Below are positions 10,786-24,200 of a stretch of DNA of 64,000 bases, one piece after another. The DNA is from Geotrypetes seraphini (taxonomy: Eukaryota > Chordata > Amphibia > Gymnophiona > Dermophiidae), in NCBI RefSeq assembly GCF_902459505.1, contig NC_047087.1, positions 256,134,603-256,198,602 of the forward strand. The letters are read 5' to 3'. Position numbers and translations under genes: made by a program. A model generated the notes under the pieces. The model was given only the letters and a program-made list of their open reading frames with translations. It was not told the origin of the DNA and did no database searches. How positions within the stretch are numbered: the first letter of the stretch is position 1; each line of letters starts with the position of its first letter.

Positions 10786-11790
10786 ATGTGGCTGTCTGGG
10801 GTGACCACGATCACCAACCCGTGCTCTTCAATATCTTTATAAACGATCTGGACATTGGTACGACAAGTGAGGTGATTAAGTTTGCAGACAATACAAAGTT
10901 ATTCAGAGTAGTGAAGACACAGGGGGATTGCGAAGATCTACAAAGTGACATAATCAAGCTCAAAAAATGACAGCGACATGGCAAATGAGGTTCAACGTGG
11001 ATAAGTGCAAAGTGATGCATATCAGTAACAAAAATCTCATGCATGAATACAGGATGTTCGGGGCGGTACTTGGAGAGACCTCCCAGGAAAGAGACTTGAG
11101 AGTTCTGATCAACAAGTCAATGAAGCAGTCTGCACAATGCGGTGGCAAAAAGGGCGAACAGAATGCTAGGAATGATAAGGGGATCACAAACAGATCGTAG
11201 AAGGTTATCATGCCGCTGTACCGGGCCATGGTGTGCCCTCACCTGGAGTACTGTGTCCAGCACTGGTTGCCGTACATGAAGAAAGATATGGTACTACTCG
11301 AAAGGGTCCAGAGAAGAGCGACTAAAATGGTCAAGGGACTGGAGGAGTTTCCGTACAGTGAGAGATTGGAGAAACTGGGCCTCTTCTCCCTTGAAAAGAG
11401 GAGACTTAGAGGAGACATGATCGAAACATTCAAAATACTGAAGGGAATAAAGACAGACTGTTCACACTCTCCAAGGTAGGGAGAAAGAGAGGGTACTCTC
11501 TAAAGTTTAAAGGGGATAGATTCTGTACAAACGTAAGGAAGTACTTCTTCACCCAGAGAGTGGTGGAGAGCTGGAATGCTCTTCTGGAGTCTGTTGTAGG
11601 TGAAAACACCCTTCAGGGTTTCAAGACTAAGCTGGACAAGTTCCTATTAAACTGGGACGTACACAGGTGAGGCTGGACTCATTTTAGAGCATTGGTCTTT
11701 GACCTGGGGGTCACCGCATGAGCGGACTGCTGGGTGCGATTGACCACTGGTCTGACCCAGCAGCGGCAATTCTTATGTTCTATTCTTCAA
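10786..11790 (+). mobile_element. CR1 LINE, 5'-truncated
   Basis: The sequence encodes, in shifting frames, VLFNIFINDLD, a FADNTKLF active-site block (FADD in intact copies), [22 protein letters not shown] and [15 protein letters not shown]. These are consecutive blocks of the CR1 reverse transcriptase. The 3' end carries CTGACCCAGCAGCGGC and the ATTCTTATGTTCT tail. It lies in the opposite orientation to the DIRS copy it interrupts. Confidence 0.85.
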
Positions 11791-12266
11791 ATGACTGCCT
11801 ACCATGGGGGAAAAACTTACATCTCCTTCTAGGGCCAAGGTTGTACTGGTACGTCCACGCTGGCTCTTCCGGGCTTGGATCTTTGGCTAAAGAGGTAACA
11901 AACTTTCTTATTGGACACCAATGCTATGAGATCGAATGTCAGACGGGAGAGAAACCACTTCCTTAGATCCAGTGTCTGCCTGCATATTCTTCACTCCTGT
12001 CACGTGTACTGCAGACAGTGCTTGCAGGTAGACTTCGGCCCAATGAAGCAACAATCTGGCTTCCTGTGCCAATAGAGCACTGTTGATGCTTCCATGCCTG
12101 TTGATGTATGCCACCTCCTTGGGATTGTCTGAGAACACCCCTTCTGTATGCCTGTGCTTCACAGATGATGCCGAGTCGCTGTCCAAGGCTCCAGTGATAA
12201 GGTTTTCCCCAAAACCTGAGCCACCTGCATCCCCACCACCCTAGAGGGTCCAGAGGGGGCTATGTT

Positions 12267-12462
12267 CAGTGGGTCCCAACCCTGTCCTGGAGGACTACCA
12301 GGCCAGTCGGGTTTTCAGGATAGCCCTAACGAATATGCATGAGAGAGATCTGCATATAATGGAGGTGCCAGGCATGCAAATCTGCTCCATGTATATTCAT
12401 TAGGGCTATCCTGAAAACCTGACTGGCCTAGTGGTCCTCCAGGACAGGGTTGGGAACCACTG
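12267..12462. mobile_element. Palindromic hAT-type MITE
   Basis: The left end CAGTGGGTCCCAACCCTGTC and right end GACAGGGTTGGGAACCACTG are inverted repeats. Pairing continues inward through the CCAGTCGGGTTTTCAGGATA block and its complement, so nearly the whole 196 bp folds back. CAGTGGTTCCCAACC ends are typical of hAT-Charlie derivatives. The flanking 8-mers do not match well. Confidence 0.75.
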
Positions 12463-13340
12463 CTCTAAATCATGAAGAACAAGGGCACTTCCTCAGATGG
12501 CCGTCCAGCCAAATCTGGCAGTTATCAGGTAAACAGCCTAAGAAATTCATATCTATCAATTTTAATCAAAATCCAAGATGGCCATGGTGGCAGTGTTTTG
12601 GTGCCAGAAAACTGCCTAGGACAGCTCAATAAAAGTGCAAAAAAAACCCCGAAACCCTCAAAACAGCAATTAAAGATTCTCCCCCATAGGCAACAATGGC
12701 TAGTACTCACTGCTGCTGGTGCTGTGCCTGCTTCAGCTTAAACAGAAACTGGAAGATGGTGAAAACTTTATACCTCAGACAAGCATACAAGAAGTCCTCC
12801 AGATGCTTGTATCTTCAGGTTGTCAGTCCTCGGGAGGCAGCCAACCTCCAAAATGTCCCAGGGACCAACATGGATGCTAAAACAGCCAGCACTCAAGCTC
12901 CAGTATTGACCAGGAGCAAGCTCCACTACATAGGGAACTATCTCCGAGTCACATAGGTGTTAGTGCAGGCTGGTTAGGTAAGTGCCCTGCAACAGGGTAT
13001 TCCTACCAGCTACAGATTTCAGACAGCGAGAGTCTGTCTCCACCCAGGCAGAGCTGACCCATGCAGCCTGGCTACCTCTGTAGCACTGAAAAGCCTCTGA
13101 AAGTTGATAATTTAAAAAAATAAAAAAAAAAAATAAAAAAAAAAATATATATATATAAAATTACAACAGAGCATATCAGAAAGACACATTCAATCTGCAT
13201 GTAGGAGAAACTGAGGGGCATAGAGCAGTGTTAGAAGAGGTGGAGCTGAAAAATGTAGATGATGCCTTCTACACAAACTTATGAGTAGAAGTAAATAACC
13301 CACCGATTCAAGACTCATATGCCTTTTGTACTAAAAACAG

Positions 13341-14140
13341 TTAAGAAATTTATTCAGTCTTAAAGATTTAATAGAATCAGCTTGTACAAACGATTTGACC
13401 TGGACATGGTGAGAAAGGCTATTGTGACTGCACCAAGATATACCTACACGACTATGTGAGAATTGTTTCTGTCATTTGTTTATTTTATCGTTAATGTTGA
13501 GGATTAAATATCTGAATCTGTCCTATCACAACTGGAGTTCTTTTTACATGTGCTTTTGTGAGAAAGGAATTACAAAATTTTAACAAACAAGTTAGGGAGT
13601 GGCTAAGTTTGATTAGAATAGTTATATTTTCTCAAGATCTTTCTTTCTTCCTTCCATCTGCAGGCTGGTGGGACAAAGAACTTTACTATTGAGCACACCT
13701 TCTTGAACCAGTCAATAGCTACAAGAAGTTTATGCAGAGATGTGTATGGAGACAGCAGCAAACAGACATTCTCAGCAGCAGCTAACTGGGAGTCACTTTG
13801 TTGTCTATGAAGATGTCCTGTATAATCCAGGGAGACGTGCACCCTTCTCATAGTTATTGGGATTCCTCTTCTCTCTTGCTCGCTGCTGACAGCTTGATGG
13901 GTGAGTCTTGCTGGATATACAGCATTAGGCATATTAGCGCACAACATTTCTCAGTAAGATAAGAAGAAATGTTGGACTGGTTCCAACTCCTACCTTATGG
14001 GGTCCCAACATGTGTGCGGAAAAGGGTTTTGTGCAGAAGCTAACTTATTCAAAGCCTTGCAGTAAACACCAGCACATTGTATATTAAAAATCAACATTAA
14101 TGATACTTGTTAAAATGTTTATTTTATTTTTATTTTTCCT
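13341..14140. other. Intergenic stretch, nothing recognised
   Basis: An open frame of 114 residues on the minus strand at 13603-13947 shows no domain, no splice context and no similarity to anything I recognise. I see no element boundary here. Confidence 0.5.
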
Positions 14141-14144
14141 CTAA

Positions 14145-14332
14145 CTCTACTTTTCACTTCTCTATTACCCTCCAGGTACTTTAGTTAGATTGTGAGCCTT
14201 CGGGACAGTAAGGGAATTTTTCAAGTACCTTTCTTATTTCTAATCTTAATGTATATTTTCTGTAAACCGCTTAGAACCTAACGGATGTAGCGGTATATAA
14301 GAAATAAATTACATTACATTACATTACATATA
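14145..14332 (+). mobile_element. L2-like LINE or SINE tail with (ATTAC) repeat
   Basis: This is the plus-strand counterpart of 4735-4925, with the same GTGAGCCTTCGGGACAGTA and CGGTATATAAGAAATAAATT phrases and a repeated ATTAC end. It lies just downstream of the TMEM147 poly(A) site. Confidence 0.65.
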
Positions 14333-14869
14333 CTCGATGAAGAATATATACCTGTCATATAAACTGTTATTTGCTTCCTCTTTAGTATTATGGATCATGT
14401 GTCAAATCAACTTTGGAAAATAAACAATTTTTTAAAGAATTGTTGACCTTTTTTTAATGAACAATGCAAGGGCTGTAGATAGTAATGAAAGAAAGTCAAC
14501 AAATAATAATGGCCTGTTTCTAGCAAAGCAGGAGAACAGCACTTAAAGGGCTGAGGTAGACATGTCTAAGAAAACTGCAATATTCCCAGTCATTTTTTCA
14601 CATCCTCCATCCCCCTTCTAACTTATACTCTTCTCCTGGATCTACCTCCATAGCTTTCAGCATCAGGTTCATATTATTGTCTCAAATACAAGACCAGTTC
14701 CTCTTCCTTCAGTCAAATCACCTTCCCAGTCACTCTCCAGCAGGGTACTTACTACCTTCTGAGTCAACCCTACCCCTTTTCTCTGCAAGAAGTTCGTGTC
14801 AATATTTGGGCTACCACAGTGTAAGTACATTATGCTCACAACTCAGGCAGTGAAAAAAGCCCAAGCGGA

Positions 14870-14875
14870 TTTATT
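14870..14875 (-). terminator. TMEM147: TMEM147 polyadenylation signal
   Basis: AATAAA on the minus strand lies about 243 nt beyond the TMEM147 stop codon. Cleavage would fall near 14850, giving a 3' untranslated region of roughly 270 nt (14850-15117). The tract contains a 12-G run on the plus strand near 15091-15102. Function is inferred from position and motif only. Confidence 0.6.
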
Positions 14876-15117
14876 ACATAGAGAATTCAGCATACTGTGA
14901 AAAAATAAACAATTCTCTATAAAACACCTGAAGGAAATTCTCCTGCTTCCTTGAGCCTATAAATGGCTACCAGCTGCAACAGAAGTGGACCTCCTGTTAC
15001 TGTCCATTTTCTAAGGCCTGAGTGACACACACTCCGGGTACCAGACAGAGCCACTTGGGGAAAGGCTTCACAGAGCAATTGAAAAGGTGTGGGGGGGGGG
15101 GGAGTGAGCAAAACAAG

Positions 15118-15238
15118 TCAGTTGATATGGACAAGTGTCACGAAGAGTGTGAGGGAGCTGAGGGAGAGGAGTCCAGTGATCAGGGCCTTCACCAGGAGGG
15201 CAGTCCAACTGCCTAGGAGGAAGAGGTGACCAAAGGAT
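15118..15238 (-). CDS. TMEM147: TMEM147 exon 7, residues 186-225 and stop
   Basis: The acceptor is TTTTTCTTCCCAG, directly before 15238. The exon completes the split Glu codon, encodes the last 39 residues ([19 protein letters not shown] onward) and ends ...VHIN with TGA at 15118-15120. The GSWTALL block and the hydrophobic final membrane segment match the vertebrate family. This is the least conserved exon: human has TFVHLCSLGSW where this has [11 protein letters not shown]. Confidence 0.93.
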
Positions 15239-18200
15239 CTGGGAAGAAAAATGAGACACCTAGTTTAACCATTAAGGTAACAATTCTGTAAGTGTAGATG
15301 CCATGAGCACTTATTCTATATTGGCATCTGGTTGTCAAGCTACCATTACAGAAGACTAGCATAACCTGGTATCAGCATGCCTTACATTTAAACACAAGGG
15401 TGTACAGAGCTTACTGTATGCTGTGCATTTCATGCAACGCTAGGAGTCCTGTCCATGCCCCACCCACATATACACCCCTCCTTGCAGCTGTACAATACAG
15501 CATTTATGCATGCTCTCATAGAATAGTGTTTAGGGCATTTACGTGCATTAAGTATTTCTTTTCTCTGCACTTAAGCACATGAAGGGGTGTATACTTGTGA
15601 GCACCTAGTTATAGAATTGCCCTTTAAAGGTTTGTGTGCAACTCTCCCACTCTTACAAAAAACCAAACCTTTGTTCTGCAAATAATTTAGTGTATTGTAG
15701 CATGTACCCTTCTCATCAAAGCTGAACCTGGAGTCCCAGCAAAATCTTGGTTGCTAAGGCTTTGGCTTGTCAAATTGTTTACCATCACCATCAATTTAAC
15801 TGCCCATTTATGATTCACTGATGAGTCTAGGGCACAAATAATTACGGGCCCTCTTCCCCATAACAAGGGTGCTCAGTGTTGAATTTAAAAATTCCTCAAT
15901 GGTGGTAAATACACTGTTAATCTTTTATAAAATATTAAAAAGCTGTAATGTCTTCAAAGGTAAGGTAGACTGAAAGAGGGCTAGTTCTTCTCCAGCAATT
16001 AAAACAGTTGATGAGCACACTATGGTGGCAAGAGCTGAGAATTGCAACTCAAAATAATATCTTAATGCTTTATCTTGAGAGACAGGGACTTTGTGGCCTA
16101 ATCACACACATACTGTAGATGCCAGCAAAGGCTATTGGGCCCACCCCACAATATTTCCTAATGCAGTTGTGAATACATCTATTCAGATGGGTTTTCAAGA
16201 CTGCCACACTGAAGCTGCTTATGATAGATTTGTATAAATTGTAAATTCAGATTATGCAAATTTCTCTCATGCATTATACAGTTCTGAACACAAGATTAGG
16301 AAACACTGGCCTACACGATTGTAGACTAGGGCTAGATTCACAAAGAGCACAGATCCGATCCGTGTCCGGGGCTGATTCACCAATCACCCTCATGCAAATG
16401 AGGGCGATCGGAATCACACCCCCATCCAACTGTCGGGATCGCTCTCTAGTGATCCCGACGCATACGCAGACCATCTGTAGATGATCGGCACACGCTTAAC
16501 AGCAGGCTCGGTGCGGGGAAGGGCAGGTGTCATGAGTCAACCCCCCCCCCCATCCCCCAGTGAGGCAAAACCGGCATCTCAAGTCAGCACTGGGGCTCAC
16601 CGCAGAGGGCAGGGGGGAATCCTGAGGATCCTGGAAACCGTCCATTACCCATTTCCCTAATTTCGGTCTAGTGCACAAAACCGGAGACACAGTTTTATTA
16701 AACCCAAGATCTCCACCCTCGGTAGTAAGCTTGAGCCTAGATCCCCGCAGCCACTTCCCATTTCTGAGAAGGAAAAAGAACAAAAAAGCACATGGGAGGA
16801 AGAACTTGCCTAATAAAATCAGATAGTTCTGCCAATCACTGAGGTGTCTGCAGTGACATCTGTTCTCAAGCTCCAGTCATTCTGGCGGCAGTAGGAAGGC
16901 AGAGTCAGCAGACCGGGATCCGGAAGGGCTTAAGAGCAGTGACCTTTTTAAAAAAAAACTTTAAAAAAACTTTACTTTTGTTTCTTTTTTTCTTCGCGAG
17001 CCTGTGGTGTTAACCCACTTTAAACCCGTGGGTTAAAACTACGGGCTCGTAGTGCGGGGAAGGGCAAGAGAGATTTAGGACAGGCAGGAGAAGGTATTCG
17101 GGGCAGGCAGGAGAAGAACAGGAGATTGGGGCTGAGAGCAGAGAGGCAGGGCAATCGGAAAGGACCTCAGCGACTGGTCCTCAGCAGTCGCTTATTTTTG
17201 GATCGACCAGCCCAGTCGGTGTTGCTTTTTTATTTTAATAAATTGCTTCCTGCCTGCATTTGAATGCCGTTCCCCCTCATTTGCATGCGCGGATTGGAGG
17301 ATGATCGGGACAAAGGTTAGTGAATCGAGTCGGAGGGAAATCGGGTCGTAAAGGGGTAGCTAAATGGTCGGAAGTTGATCGGTGGGCTTAGTGAATCTAG
17401 CGCTAGGTCATCACATTCCCTTGCCCAGTAAAAACAGCAAGGACGAGAGGGAAAAACACAAAGGAGACGTAGAAAGGGTGATAGGCAGATTAAAGGAGAA
17501 AAAGAGATTCTACCAGTGTGAGACAAGGAAATAAATACAGGGACTCACTCCATGAGGAAAGCTTTGTAGGTGCTGAGTCCCAGCAGGAACGTCACCGGCA
17601 GCCTGTAGTGTTTGGGGAGGTCGTATCTGGTAAACATCCACACCAATGCAGCCATAACAATATAATGAACCTGTGGAAAGAGCCATGACAGTTAAGACCC
17701 CACTGCTCAAGAGCACAAATGCAAAGTGGCAAAGCAAAAAAGGATTTTATACCAGGCTGATGTTGGAATCAATGCTCATCTGGATATATTTCCAATCAAA
17801 CTCGATCCCACGGGCTCCAACCCAGAGAGGGATACACCTGAGAGAGATAAGAAAGCAGGATAGCTGAAGTGTGGAAAAAATGGCTGTAAAGGAATGTTTG
17901 GTCCATCTAGTCTGCCTACTTGTGTGCCTGCTTATTTTGCCACAGGCCTTACTCCATCTGCAGCACTCTCTTCCCCCTTTGGCACTGAGCTCCCTGCCTG
18001 TCAGTTTTAGTTTCTAACATCTCTGCTGGCATTTTCTCATATTCTAAGCATCCCTCCTTTCAGCTTCATAACACCTCTTGACTGTGTTTTTCATTCTATG
18101 GAAATTTTGCTATCCCTTTACCTTAATCAAGTCTTTTTCCAAGAATAGTTTTTCATCTTTATTCTATTTACAACTTAAAGGGCAGGCCATGCATTAACCT

Positions 18201-21200
18201 CCTTTAAACTGCTCCTGCCTTATCAATGTCCTTTTGTAACCAATATATTACCTCAAGGAGGGCTCTCTCCAGACACCTGTATGAAATGATTATTAGAGTA
18301 ACACTTATTCACTCATAATGAGTAGCCAAAGAAATTCAGTTATGTTCAGAACAGTAATCAGAGTTATTCTTATATGTCAGACCAAATCAGTAGGACGAAC
18401 CTAAGTGTTTAAAAGGCCGTAGCAAAACTCCCAATCATTGCATATTTTCCATATCAAAAATGATCTCCATCTTTAAAGCACTTATCTTATAATTGTAGAT
18501 ATAAAAATAGGTTGCTGCTTTAGGGTCCTGACGCGTTTCGCGGCTGCTGCCTCAGAAAACCCCGTTAAAAGATAGTTCCAATTCAACTTCAAATGAAATA
18601 TGGTCTGTGAGTTTGAAAGCTGAGAGCCACTCCGGGATAACCCAGACACAAGTGGTTGAACTGCTGTAGGATCTGGGGTGGATTGCCAATTTCAGGACGA
18701 GCCACCTGGAACCAACACAATGCCTGGAGTACTTGGGAATCCTGTTCAACACTAAAGAGGGCCTTGTTTTTCTTTCCGAGCCAAGCAGGCTGAAATTCAG
18801 ATGCCAGATCATGGATATTCTGGCGATGAAGACTCCAATGGCTTGGCATTACCTGCAAGTGCTAGGGTCAATGGTAGCGACCGTAGAGGTGATTCTGTGG
18901 GCAAGAGATCACCTACGCCCTCTCCAGTATGCGTTCCTGTCGTGCTGATATCCACAGAAGGACTCTCTCCAGGCGCAGTTATCCTGGACAATGGCAGCAC
19001 GCCAGAGTTTGTGCTGGTGGTTCCATCCAGAGATGTTAGACAATGTCCTACCTCTCACATATCATTGTGTTTTAGGGACGTTGGTTGCCTGTGCAGAGGA
19101 AATGGTCCATCAACAGAATGAACCTGAGGGTCATTCAGTTGGCGTTTTAATCCCTCTGGAAGGCAAAGCAGTCAGAGTATTCTCAGAGAATGCCACAGCT
19201 GTGAAGTATGTTAACAGGCAAAGGGACACTAAGAATCCACCATTACAAATGGAGGCCCAGTGGTTGTTTCGCTGATCAGAAATACATCTGAAGGCCTTAA
19301 CAGTGGCTTACGTAGCGGAAGTGGACAATGTACAAGCTGACTGTCTCAGTCGTCAGACTTGGATCTGGGGGTATCACAGAGAGCCTTCTCTTGCATTGTG
19401 AAATGCTGGGGACAGCCGTTGTTCAATCTGATGGCATCTGCACACATCAGAAGGCCTCATGTTTCTTTAGCTAAAGATTTGAGCGGGGAAGCACCAGCGT
19501 GGATGCTCTAGTCCCACCGTGGCCTACAAAGGAACTGTATGTATTTTCCCCATGACCAATGATAGGCCAGGTTATCAGAAGAATAGCAACCCACCACGGA
19601 TTAGTAATCCTTGTAGCTCCTGATTGGCCGTGATACCCATGATATGCGGACCTAATGTGTTTGCAATGGGACAGCTGCATCACGAGATCTGTTGCAGGGT
19701 CCAATATACCTAGACAGTCCAGAATGCTTTGATCTTACAGCATGGCTTCAGTGCGAAAAGGATATTTGGAAGTGGCTATTGCAACCCTCTTATGATCTAA
19801 GAAGCCAGCGACTGTGTCAGCCTATGCTAAGGTTTAGAATGCTTTCCAGCACTGGTGTGCGGAAAAAAAAGCTAACGTATTTACCCAAAAATAAGACCTT
19901 AACTAAGGCTTATTTTGGGGTAGGGCTTATATTAGGAGCATCTTTAAAAATCATGCTAGGTCTTATTTTCGGGGAAACAGGGTAGATCCTTTCAGGGCAC
20001 TAATTTCTAGAGTCCTGTCATTTTTCAGGACAAAATTTAGAAAGGCCTAGCAGTGGGTTCTTTCAAGGTGCAAATGGCTAGCCTCTCCTGTTACAGAGCA
20101 GGCATACAAAAAGAAGTCTGTAGCCAGATTCCTGAAGGGAGCTTTGTGGCTACACCCTTCAGTAAAACATCCATTTCCTATGTGGAATCTTAACACAGTG
20201 TTACAAACTCTCTATAAAGCTCCATACTAACCCTTAACAGGAAGAGATGGATTGCCTCAGTGAGGAGAGTCTCAAAACTTTAGGCTCTGTCATGCATAAA
20301 ATCTTTTTTCAGATTTACAGAAGCTGGCGTATCTTTGCACACAGTGCCTTAGTTTCTGCTGAAAATAGTTTTGGCATTCCATGTAAACCAGAAAGTTTGA
20401 CTACTGGCGTTTAAACAGGACAAAGTCTTAGTGTTGCTGGATGTAAGGAGTTTTTCTTCATTATCCTGATGTGACAAATGAGTTTTGTCTCTCAGATCAT
20501 CTTTTTGCGTTAACCAATCATAGCTGTTGGGGAAGACCAGCCTCTAAAGCGTCTATCTCTTGGTGGATTTGCATGGCAATCTCATTGGCTTACACTGGTT
20601 GTGGTAAACAGCCGCAGATCCATCTGAAAGTCCATTCTACCAGAAGTGTGGCTGCATCATGGGCAGAGTCCAGGGCAGTGCCGCCTGATGAGATTTGCTG
20701 GGCCATCCTCTGTTCCTTTACTAAGTATTACAGAGTGGACATAACAGCACAAATGGACACCGCTTTTGGGTCCTCAGTGCTAGTCACAGGCTCATCTGTC
20801 CCACCCAAGACTCAGGGGCCTGCTTTAATCGTAGGCTGTTTGCACAGGAAGAAATAGGTTCTTAATGGGATATTCCTCTTTTCTGTAGAACAGCATATGA
20901 TTCCTGAAGCCTCATCCTGTTAGATTTTGGCCTCAGACATAGGTGTCTCTAGAAGCTTATCCAATGGTGGTCAAGAAGTGTCCATATAATAAAGAAACAA
21001 AATTTAAGAATGTTTTGTAATCAGCCTCTTTGGTTAGAGAGCTACACAAGTGTTAGTGCCAGTTGCACACTGGTAGATGGCTTGTGGATTTTTAGAGTAC
21101 TAGCTGTCCGATGCTCTCTCAATTTCTAAACAGTTGAGAAAAATGATGATCGAGTGGGCAAAGACTGGGACTAAAGCACCCATGGAGTTCCTGTTGTAGT

Positions 21201-24200
21201 CTTGTGAGACCACAAGAACTCAGTAGCACAGCTCTGCGCGGGGCAGGAGTGTAGGGAGATCGCTCCTGCCCCGCATCACCGCTAGATCACCAGGTAAGGT
21301 CCATGGGTGGGTCAGAGCCGGCCAAACGTTATTTGCAATTTTCCCTATTCGCGGGCTGGCTCTGCCCCTAACCCCCGCGAATAGGGAAGGAGAAGTGTAT
21401 ATATAAATATCTAGTAGTAGAGGAAGGAGAAATAATCATGCATAAATTATTCAAAGAAAAGATCTGTAAAGAATATTAAAAGGTAAATGTAATCCCCTAC
21501 AGACAACTATCACATTGTGAATAATTTATGAGCACAGTAGACAACCGACCAATTTCATCTGCATGTTTAAGGAGAGATGAATTGATTGAATAGTTGCAGC
21601 CTAGGACAACAGATTATGGATGAGATGTTTAACAAGTATAGGAAAATCTGTTAAAAAACGGTATCTGTAGATTCTGTAAGAAAGATTTGAAAACTGTTGC
21701 TCATCTTGTAGCTGACTGCAAAGTTCTAACTGCAAAAAAGCACAATAAGCGGACATCTCATCCACATTACAATATTGCTGCATAAGAAAAGCACCAGGAG
21801 TCATGACTCAAAAGAGAATTATGGAGAATAAAAATGTTATGGTCTCTTGGGATATTCCAATTCCAACTAATAAAAAGCTGGATGCACAAAAAAATTAACG
21901 AAAGGGTGAGCAGACCACAAAAAGACTGCAGAAGCCCAAGATATGAAATACAAAAGGGTTCTGTGTTCAAAACCCTCCACTCTTAATGCATAATAAAGGT
22001 GTTTTTGTATTAATTTTTGCAGTCTTTTTGTGGTCCACTCACCATTTCCTCCAGTCTGGATTTTGCAGACCACTTGCCTACTTATTGGGGTTTTTTTTGC
22101 ACCCCCTCCCCAACCCCCCCTTAAAAACCAAAACAGGTAAAGGAGAACTGTATTGATACCAAGAAGATGTAGTCCGGCCAAGAAAATGTGAGAAATATTT
22201 CCTTCAATTTTGGTGCCTCAAGTTTGATTAAAAAAGAATTTTCAAGCATAACTTTTACAACAGCATGTGAACTCCAGACAGAAGCTCTGACATGATGCAA
22301 GTACTACAATGAGCGTTGGCAGTAAATATGAGAGATAGATCACACTTCACATACCCTATCTTAGGAATGAGGTTCCTTAGTATGCACAAAAAGCACAGTT
22401 ACTTACCGTAACAGGTGTTATCCAGGGACAGCAGGCAGATATTCTTAACGCATGGGTGACGTCACCGACGGAGCCCTCGGTACGGACCTTTTTAACTAGA
22501 AGTTTCTAGTTGGCCGCACCGCGCGTGCGCGAGTGCCTTCCCGCCCGACGGAGGAGTGCGTGGTCCCCAGTTAGGATAAGCCAGCTAAGAAGCCAACCCG
22601 GGGAGGTGGGTGGGACGTAAGAATATCTGCCTGCTGTCCCTGGATAACACCTGTTACGGTAAGTAACTGTGCTTTATCCCAGGACAAGCAGGCAGCATAT
22701 TCTTAACGCATGGGTGACCTCCAAGCTAACAAAGAGGGAGGAGGGATGGTTGGCCATTATGAAAATAAATTTTGTAACACAGATTGGCCGAAGTGTCCAT
22801 CCCGTCTGGAGAAAGCATCCAGACAGTAGTGAGTAGTGAACGTGTGAACTGAGGACCAAGTGGCTGCCTTGCAAATTTCCTCGATGGGCGTGGAACGGAG
22901 GAAAGCTACAGAAGCAGCCATAGCTCGGACTCTGTGGGCCGTGACAGCTCCTTCCAGTGAGAGACCGGCCCGAGCATAGCAGAACGCAATACAGGCAGCA
23001 AGCCAATTAGAAAGCGTCCGTTTGGAGACAGGGCGACCTAAACGGTTAGGGTCGAAAGACAAAAAGAGCTGAGGGGATGCTCGGTGAGCTCTGGTGCGAT
23101 CAAGGTAGTAAGCAAGGGCACGCTTACAATCCAGCGTGTGCAACGCCTGTTCCCCAGGATGCGAGTGAGGTTTAGGGAAGAAGACGGGCAACACAATGGA
23201 CTGGTTGAGGTGAAAAGCCGAGACCACCTTGGGAAGGAACTTAGGATGTGTACGCAGGACGACCTTGTCATGGTGAAAAACAGTGAACGGTGGGTCAGCA
23301 ACCAGTGCATGCAGTTCGCTAACTCTCCTGGCAGAGGTGATGGCAATTAGGAAAAGCACCTTCCAGGTAAGAAGCTTGAGCGAAGTTGTGGCAAGAGGCT
23401 CAAACGGAGGTTTCATGAGTGCTGATAAAACCACATTCAGGTCCCAGACGACAGGAGGAGGCTTTAGAGGCGGCTTGATATTGAAGAGACCTCTCATAAA
23501 TCTGGAGACCAGAGGATGAGCCGTGAGGGGTTTTCCGAGGATAGGCTCATGAAACGCAGTGATGGCACTGAGGTGGACTCTGATGGAGGTAGACTTGAGG
23601 CCAGCATTGGACAGCGAGAGCAAATATTCCAATATAAGTTCCACCGATAAAGAGGTGGGCTCATGATGATGCCGGAGACACCACGAGGAAAATCTGGTCC
23701 ACTTCTGATGGTAACATTGGAGGGTGGCCGGTTTCCTGGAGGCGTCCAATATGAGGCGGACCGGGAGAGATAGATTCTCCGGAGAGGTCAGCCCGAGAGA
23801 AACCAAGCTGTCAGGTGGAGCGAAGACAGATTGGGATGCAGTAGAGACTGATGCTGCTGTGTAAGTAGAGTAGGAAACACAGGAAGAGGAATGGGCTCCC
23901 TGGAGCTGAGTTGGAGCAGGAGGGAGAACCAGTGTTGACGAGGCCACCGAGGGGCGATGAGAATCATGGTGGCTTTGTCCTTGTGGAGCTTGGACAAGGT
24001 CCGCAACATCAGAGGAAGTGGAGGGAAGGCATACAGGAATCGATCCCTCCAGTCGAGTAGGAATGCATCCGGGGCCAGACGGTGAGGAGAGAAGAGTCTG
24101 GAGCAGAATTGGGGCAGCTGATGATTGTGAGGTGCTGCAAAGATGTCCACCTGCGGAGTGCCCCAGCGAGCAAAGATGGAGAGAAGAGTTGGAGGGTCCA

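Larger units (their letters stand above)
8770..13340 (-). mobile_element. Decayed DIRS retrotransposon of an older family
   Basis: The left terminal repeat (about 8770-8960) and right terminal repeat (about 13180-13340) are inverted copies of each other and match those of the element at 37267-41215. An internal junction lies near 9285-9335. Minus-strand recombinase remnants lie at 9500-10150, for example [13 protein letters not shown], close to the same block of the whole-looking DIRS copies. A CR1 fragment (10786-11790), another CR1 tail and a palindromic MITE are inserted in it. It is broken many times over and clearly old. Confidence 0.65.

Noticed and set aside
13603-13947. 114-codon open frame on the minus strand
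   Set aside because: No domain, no splice-framed neighbours, composition like flanking intergenic DNA.
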